Source: CAYIYO01 sp964367715 | GTDB taxonomy: Bacteria; Chlamydiota; Chlamydiia; Chlamydiales; Criblamydiaceae | Assembly: GCA_964367715.1 (NCBI GenBank) | Contig: CAYIYO010000001.1 | Coordinates: forward strand, 27,729 to 91,728 | Direction of reading: 5' to 3' | DNA length: 64,000 bases | In this document: in pieces, positions 61,401 to 64,000 of the stretch | Numbering within the stretch: the stretch's first letter is position 1 | Layout of the letters: every line of letters begins with the position of its first letter | Notes under the pieces: model-generated | The model's database searches: none | What the model was told of the DNA's origin: nothing | Seen by the model: the letters and a program-made list of their open reading frames with translations, nothing else | Program-made: the position numbers and the translations under genes

Positions 61401-62034
61401 TCCAATGCGTTCAGCTCTTCAACTCCTTCAATTTTTATTAGAGGAAAACATTTTTGAAGAAAATACCGCAGGATTTTTTGGAGGTCTTTCTCTTCTTGCT
61501 GATTGCTTTGCGCAGTCAATAAATAATGAAAATAGTAAAGAAATTTTTGACACAACATTTTCTTTACTCTTCTATCAATTTTCTGAAAAAGAAACTCTTA
61601 TACAAACACTTGTAATTTGGAATTTTTTGACAAAACTGATTGAATTAAATAGCACCTATGGATGGCAAGCTGCAAAAGCACTATTCATAAAAATGTTCGA
61701 GTCAGAAGCAAATATTGCAAGATTTGTTAAAATCAACGATTCTTATTTAAACTTTATTAAATCAATAATGCCAATTGCAATGGAAGGGCTGGCAGATCCT
61801 CAAAAAATAGAGATTGTCTGCGACTTCATGGTCCCGATGTTAATGATACAACTACCGAATCCACATTCTCTAAGTGAGCAATTCAAAAAAACACGTTTTG
61901 AAATCAGAAAGAGCTTTTTTATTGGGCTCGATGGGAGCGGTTTAGATCCTGTGTCTAAAGAAGCTTATAGAGAAAAATTTTTAAAAACTATCGAGAGAGA
62001 AAAAAAGCTTAACAATCAATCAAAAAAAGCTTAG
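55441..62034 (+). CDS. Giant helical protein with nucleotidyltransferase-like N-terminal motifs
   Basis: 2197 residues, no signal peptide and no clear membrane helix. Residues 150-330 resemble a poly(A)-polymerase/CCA-type nucleotidyltransferase head: FQGGAVPKFLG (GG at 156-157), LDYDFSIKV (DxD at 190-192), HLHDLSLNI (Asp284) and a following EWGRYLSFLTRG. The remaining 1850 residues are alpha-helical with irregular TPR/HEAT-like spacing. AT-richer than its neighbours. I chose the ATG at 55441; a TTG six codons upstream is possible. Function unknown; a large effector is conceivable. Confidence 0.7.
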   Translation: MSSTLSVSAALPSQSLDLSLVKEKQEGSVQIENLPPLTFFDLCFQNGKIDQTGEWIGERPPFPSLTPAEKTKIAEFFAKTLRFPSLKWIGKTEQEQQEITASLKSIESYCQERDLPLPFTYSRGLLSLNIEFSYEELYLELSRKFPEKVEKRVFQGGAVPKFLGAAWYVRAFQSEEDSHFSHIDTRMPLDYDFSIKVRSQEDVEILANAFVEYFILKIVPIDDIPSSLKGALQKMLRGRFLIDGGMLFNQGCSHLWSFSDDKHNSYNITIVHEKPRARLFHLHDLSLNISSWEEELIPHSDYKDGWQAAFDLVAHLLNSDDLSHRSIFEWGRYLSFLTRGNICLKQEVEAAFSLESSASNVRLTLNLIFKMVNGHHFKDPLALIVYTFNLLALRSTPFTENEQKQIWEGIYKRISSIKSEHPLILMAKALSEGRLTFDQALAVVTIAAYSHIQLYGNGPIVEIPPHALHSYPLITFKDKKQSSVIQVRMELAKALQQIEKLKESSEAKYLFGLFFCDIFNLKIEPSNVSLDSFSILSLYEYGILLAAENGGEGRKKQLLAALPTILAIETNLKNRAIVLERVSGTLGIRCAFSRTLAASSNEMTHALFLDLCEAEDLDFSLLFDFWKNKYGVESDDENTRKLFARAYQSSVDDALMVALECKKNSINASLMHVEMLEALHRKISTELPQRGYIRFKQFLEAILLSRSNFIIEEKLILKSILYPLLAPVNADFTQLLKLSIDANVFDPKEVQLIIVDACTKMLDQEEEISATIDLWQQVKHWATHNSRFISSGYIGLVIEIAERTERKKLFACCDSFIELIKIEICPSTLLSRYRALLKNQLERKIDSRTLSESDLDKAEFLIESELIGYKIQRIYSLASHSGTPLTSKDLIKFLDAHANVAELSPSVKKQYKEYISAVVGSLLEEKPERKKTRWDFQQVNPILQHPTYAAFFSDNERLIIITHCLKRASEIGIDPNSPCIEQWLSFVIEHLPENGVMKCQIVRNLLTIYGEAKKVISPSMRERIQRYSNELIEAVVGEDDVALVVDYLLMLHTKKIEGDFDLTYITAFFKCDFTKIDPIKIQSLLKTSFFDKFLEQALKSESFSKFIFELVEKQISVNPEWSLYFIQKFVALSQTVSSLRLSNELFEQVLKACHSFIALDHRSEAMKIHEKLWPAIQQKKEFLLSFVSKARHPYHSEIVNYMKRVEKAGEDHTNRYLEIGTHLCCRALEKNDVHQCITILKKIKANAEEFRQNNRWQMLLLYVYQSLICPDSSHAQLFEYIKLFPDLSPSQMEQMYQKFKSASTLDSDKLVEYLTEANPNFFREESTENVRGILKIALNCSQKKQLQLLDLLAQELPTEIKEGCSPSLFENSKVYSDVAALINKAGDSINKVENGTNRFTSSYYLIKALDTYFVDTEQFSQADFSVREHLYQMYRSSGNVSLLILGNRRLITALKKADDAESYDNLIELLTHYHRDLLAYNDNLTEEFYFQSLSVCNQLFRKIKISVLQLFKIAELGLDEYSTNIDGSRELTNAFDLILERRNEYDLSSPLFRVYVTKFAEYFSTQIAPSYACNKMLEIQQKIAPSTVSKELWADFLVNTLKFCSRKKNNKEGIETLLEIVFNQFNQLDNDTFLVNKCMQEAMKALVTYSLCDSVTSHGILIMINKWIVIYSLYKTKQYADPIGVIIIPHGPITAKIEEKSVQLTDHIGDESLREVQQQYFCYMTVFLREMLKVQSQLLTEPDAELRSAQVEKYFSVVYVIMHRLFVNYAFQEKRKLEIANIFYSLCYSQIYLEENLPPTALEERGELFITALDKSILPEEKSYGCTLLVLEKSINFGPLKQGILLKQYEVLLEHLGRSDKREGVLRMLDYIYNRDSLYFSKEPQLANKVLMKFFDLLPLSTRFSVYSSFEDSPREDYIKYPIIRSAGFFITKKWGPEMLAESKDVKDAKKRREYFAEVSLKYLQTFSHIYAADLPSLTTPTPYEYHPMRSALQLLQFLLEENIFEENTAGFFGGLSLLADCFAQSINNENSKEIFDTTFSLLFYQFSEKETLIQTLVIWNFLTKLIELNSTYGWQAAKALFIKMFESEANIARFVKINDSYLNFIKSIMPIAMEGLADPQKIEIVCDFMVPMLMIQLPNPHSLSEQFKKTRFEIRKSFFIGLDGSGLDPVSKEAYREKFLKTIEREKKLNNQSKKA

Positions 62035-62040
62035 AAACGT

Positions 62041-62114
62041 TTATACCACGGTTTGGGTAATTTTTGACATTTGGCTGTGTCGAAATGCCAAAATTTACCC
62101 AAACCGTGGTATAA
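62041..62114. repeat. 74-bp palindromic repeat, TATACCACGG type (short form)
   Basis: TTATACCACGGTTTGGGTAA and TTACCCAAACCGTGGTATAA form near-perfect 29-bp arms around a short centre. The arms match the outer arms of the 10101-10265 element, with the core deleted. It begins six bases after the stop of the giant gene and could serve as its terminator. Confidence 0.85.
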
Positions 62115-62122
62115 ATAAATGT

Positions 62123-62164
62123 TATACTGAAGAGCAGCTGAAATTTTGATTTCACTTGTGTATA
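62123..62164. repeat. Degenerate TATACACAAGTG-type palindrome
   Basis: TTTTGATTTCACTTGTGTAT A is an intact right arm. The left arm begins TATACTGAAG and is strongly diverged. It lies between the 74-bp palindrome and the methyltransferase start. Confidence 0.6.
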
Positions 62165-62191
62165 TAAAAGAATTCTAAGAGGAGTATTGGC

Positions 62192-62821
62192 TTGTTTTCA
62201 TTCAATGTTCTAATTGTTATTACATTTTTTACCACACTCTTCTTTATTTTTGCCATCTGGCTTTCAGTCGTTTTTTGGACAGTAAAAACAGGCATTTCCC
62301 CTATGCCCACTTCTGAAAAAGTCAAACGACGGGTCCTCGCTTCGATCCCCCCCGAAACCCAAGGTGTTGTCGTTGACTTAGGTTCAGGCTGGGGCAATAT
62401 TGCCATGCAAATGGCTCACCTTCTCCCCCATTGCCACATTGTCGGCTACGAAATTTCACCGGTTCCCTATTTCGTCTCCAAACTTTGGAAGATATTTAAC
62501 AATGTTCCAAACTTGAATTTGTTAAAAAAAGAGTTTTCGCAAGTCCCTCTAAACAATGTATCCCTCGTCTATTGCTATCTTTTTCCCGACGCCATGAAAA
62601 AACTCGCAAAGAAATTCGATAAAGAATTACGCCCAGGTACAATTGTGATCAGTAACACGTTCGCCCTTCCTGGATGGGATCCCATCCAGGTGCTCAACGT
62701 ACAAGACATCTACCACACAAGAATCTATATCTACGTGAAAAGTACCAGTAACTTAGATGCTCTACACGCCCGTCCCAAAAAAGAAAACCCGCAACTGAAT
62801 TCACTAATAGGGGAGCGTTAG
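62192..62821 (+). CDS. Membrane-anchored class I SAM methyltransferase-like protein
   Basis: 209 residues: one N-terminal membrane helix (about 5-27), then a Rossmann methyltransferase domain with motif I VVVDLGSGWGNIAMQMA, motif II GYEISPVPY and a motif IV-like VYCYLFPDAMKKLA. Substrate unknown. The start is a TTG with GAGGAG 8 nt upstream; no in-frame ATG is near. The stop is 6 bp from the next ATG, so the two genes form an operon. Confidence 0.75.
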   Translation: MFSFNVLIVITFFTTLFFIFAIWLSVVFWTVKTGISPMPTSEKVKRRVLASIPPETQGVVVDLGSGWGNIAMQMAHLLPHCHIVGYEISPVPYFVSKLWKIFNNVPNLNLLKKEFSQVPLNNVSLVYCYLFPDAMKKLAKKFDKELRPGTIVISNTFALPGWDPIQVLNVQDIYHTRIYIYVKSTSNLDALHARPKKENPQLNSLIGER

Positions 62822-62827
62822 AATTAA

Positions 62828-63931
62828 ATGGTAAATAGATTTTTTAGAAAAGCGCGCCTATTCTCCGAAAAATTTATCGAAAAAATTCAATTTCGCATGG
62901 CGGTAAAAACCGGTGTCGCAGCCGCTCTCGCCCTTTTCATCGATATTGGCATCACGCAAGTATTGGATAAACCCGATACGATGATCAGTGGTCTATGGAG
63001 CGTTGTCTCGGCGATCGTCGTCGTACAAGCGTATTTAGGAGGTACCTATCAGGCCGCGGCTGTGCGTTTTTTAGGAACTTTCATCGGTACTCTTTTTGCT
63101 GGCATCGCTGTCATGCTCTTAGGCTCTAACGCCGGAAGTCTCGCTCTTAGTATCTTTTTCACGGTCATGGTATGCTCTGCAATGGGGCTTAAGGAAAGTG
63201 TCCGCATCGCTTCAATGACAGTCGCAGTTATCATGATTCTTTGGGGAATGAATCCGGGCATAGGACCGTGGGCCTTCGGATTTTACCGTTTCATCGATTC
63301 CTGTGTCGGAATCGGCGTCGCAGTCGTTGTGGTCCACACTTTTTGGCCGACAAAAGCCACGCGTATGGTGCGCCTACGTATGGTAGAAACACTAAAAATG
63401 CTGATCCCCCTTCTTATTGGAAGTACCCAAAGTGGAAGCAGCCTTCCTCTTACTCTAAAAAAAGACATTCTCGAAACATTCGATCAAATCCGCAACTATC
63501 TTGAAGAATCTCGAGTAGAAATGCTCACGCACACGTCTATCGATGACTGGTTCTCTCTTTTATCCCACCTTGAACGCTCCTACGAAACAATCGAAGAAAT
63601 AGAAGAGATCAATGTTAAGCGGCTGAGGCAAACGTTCGATCTCTCTTTTGGCCATGAGGTCGATCTCTGTATCGATGCCCTTGCGGATTCCATGAAATCG
63701 ATTGCTGACGCTCTTGAAAAACGCACAACAGTCGAATTAACGATCGATGCCGCCTTAGAAAAATTACATGAGTCATTGGTAGACCTACGCGAAGCGCGTG
63801 TCACTCGTCAATATTCCATTCAAGATGTGGAAAGCTTCTTCGTCTTTTTTTACTGCATCCGTTCCCTCAGCACGGAGCTTAAAAGCATTGCTGAGCGTCA
63901 AAATAAAATTTACATAAAGCTGACTGCTTGA
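62828..63931 (+). CDS. FUSC / aromatic-acid-exporter-like membrane protein
   Basis: 367 residues: six membrane helices in the first 175 residues (GVAAALALFIDIGITQVL, WSVVSAIVVVQAYLGGTY, RFLGTFIGTLFAGIAVML and others) with the FUSC-type pattern, then a cytoplasmic coiled-coil-rich C-terminal half (about 195-367). Relatives (YccS, AaeB, DUF939) are efflux or envelope proteins. The stop TGA is joined directly to a fold-back element fragment. Confidence 0.8.
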   Translation: MVNRFFRKARLFSEKFIEKIQFRMAVKTGVAAALALFIDIGITQVLDKPDTMISGLWSVVSAIVVVQAYLGGTYQAAAVRFLGTFIGTLFAGIAVMLLGSNAGSLALSIFFTVMVCSAMGLKESVRIASMTVAVIMILWGMNPGIGPWAFGFYRFIDSCVGIGVAVVVVHTFWPTKATRMVRLRMVETLKMLIPLLIGSTQSGSSLPLTLKKDILETFDQIRNYLEESRVEMLTHTSIDDWFSLLSHLERSYETIEEIEEINVKRLRQTFDLSFGHEVDLCIDALADSMKSIADALEKRTTVELTIDAALEKLHESLVDLREARVTRQYSIQDVESFFVFFYCIRSLSTELKSIAERQNKIYIKLTA

Positions 63932-63990
63932 CCGCGGGTGCTTTCGCGCAGCCAAAAAAGGCAATTTTTGAATACAATTGTCTATAATAA
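63932..63990. repeat. Right half of a long fold-back element, mixed type
   Basis: CCGCGGGTGCTTTCGC matches the core/clamp of the 10101-10265 element, while the outer part (GGCAATTTTTGAATACAATT then GTCTATAA) matches the right arm of the 4316-4480 element. It starts at the stop codon of the FUSC-like gene, and the left half is absent, possibly replaced by the gene end. Confidence 0.6.
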
Positions 63991-64000
63991 TAAAATTTTT

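Overview
The window is a draft-assembly stretch (two 100-N gaps) from a chlamydia-related bacterium of the environmental Parachlamydiales type (Waddlia/Parachlamydia/Simkania-like). The pointers are a topoisomerase I with a C-terminal SWIB domain, a lone nqrF, the gene order tatD-dsbD / exbB-exbD-tolA-tolB-pal-LysM, an F-box/DUF4116 protein, and a 2.2k-residue protein with no recognisable full-length family. Chlamydiaceae-like core genes sit beside genes that I believe Chlamydiaceae lack or replace (murI, hemF, a Bat operon, long sugar-nucleotide operons). The genus cannot be fixed from the sequence alone.

Layout. 1-1.5 kb: 3' end of tRNA-Ser(GGA), an F-box/DUF4116 protein and a small unknown gene. 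1.6-4.1 kb: zinc/manganese ABC importer znuACB, then tRNA-Ser(GCT). 4.5-7.9 kb: DUF1761 membrane protein, tatD, dsbD. 8.0-14.0 kb: Tol-Pal envelope system with a coiled-coil LysM protein and murI. 14.1-18.9 kb, minus strand: dprA-topA-cyclophilin-OB-like protein. 18.9-20.0 kb: nearly gene-free, with small ORFs and stacked hairpins. 21.0-30.4 kb: a tightly coupled operon parB-copA-batABCDE. 30.5-38.5 kb: phosphate permease pair, a formylglycine-generating-enzyme-like (SUMF1) protein, a purple acid phosphatase, nqrF and nadE. 38.9-52.9 kb: two sugar-precursor modules. 52.9-64 kb: a gap-truncated lipoprotein, an unknown protein, hemF, the 2197-residue protein, a membrane-anchored methyltransferase and a FUSC-type membrane protein.

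The glycan region is the strongest biological story. Four minus-strand genes (38.9-44.2 kb) encode all five steps from UDP-GlcNAc to UDP-2,3-diacetamido-2,3-dideoxy-mannuronic acid, with the 3-dehydrogenase and N-acetyltransferase fused. A second minus-strand operon (48.3-51.9 kb) reads as the polyprenyl-phosphoryl-arabinose pathway known from mycobacteria: a DprE1-like oxidase, a DprE2-like reductase, a HAD phosphatase and a UbiA-type phosphoribosyltransferase, followed by a flippase-like membrane protein and an asparagine-synthase-like amidotransferase. No glycosyltransferase that would use these donors lies in the window.

The strongest non-coding story is a set of palindromic intergenic elements that begin TATAC and end GTATA. 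Short forms (48-74 bp) and long forms (165 bp) exist with at least two kinds of arm. The two long copies share a nearly identical loop, while every difference in their inner stem is compensatory or wobble-compatible. One element end supplies the last codons and stop of the UbiA-like gene. A second hairpin family, a 232-bp fold-back element and an IS200/IS605-type end are also present. The first N gap is flanked by an exact 55-bp duplication and is probably an assembly artefact.
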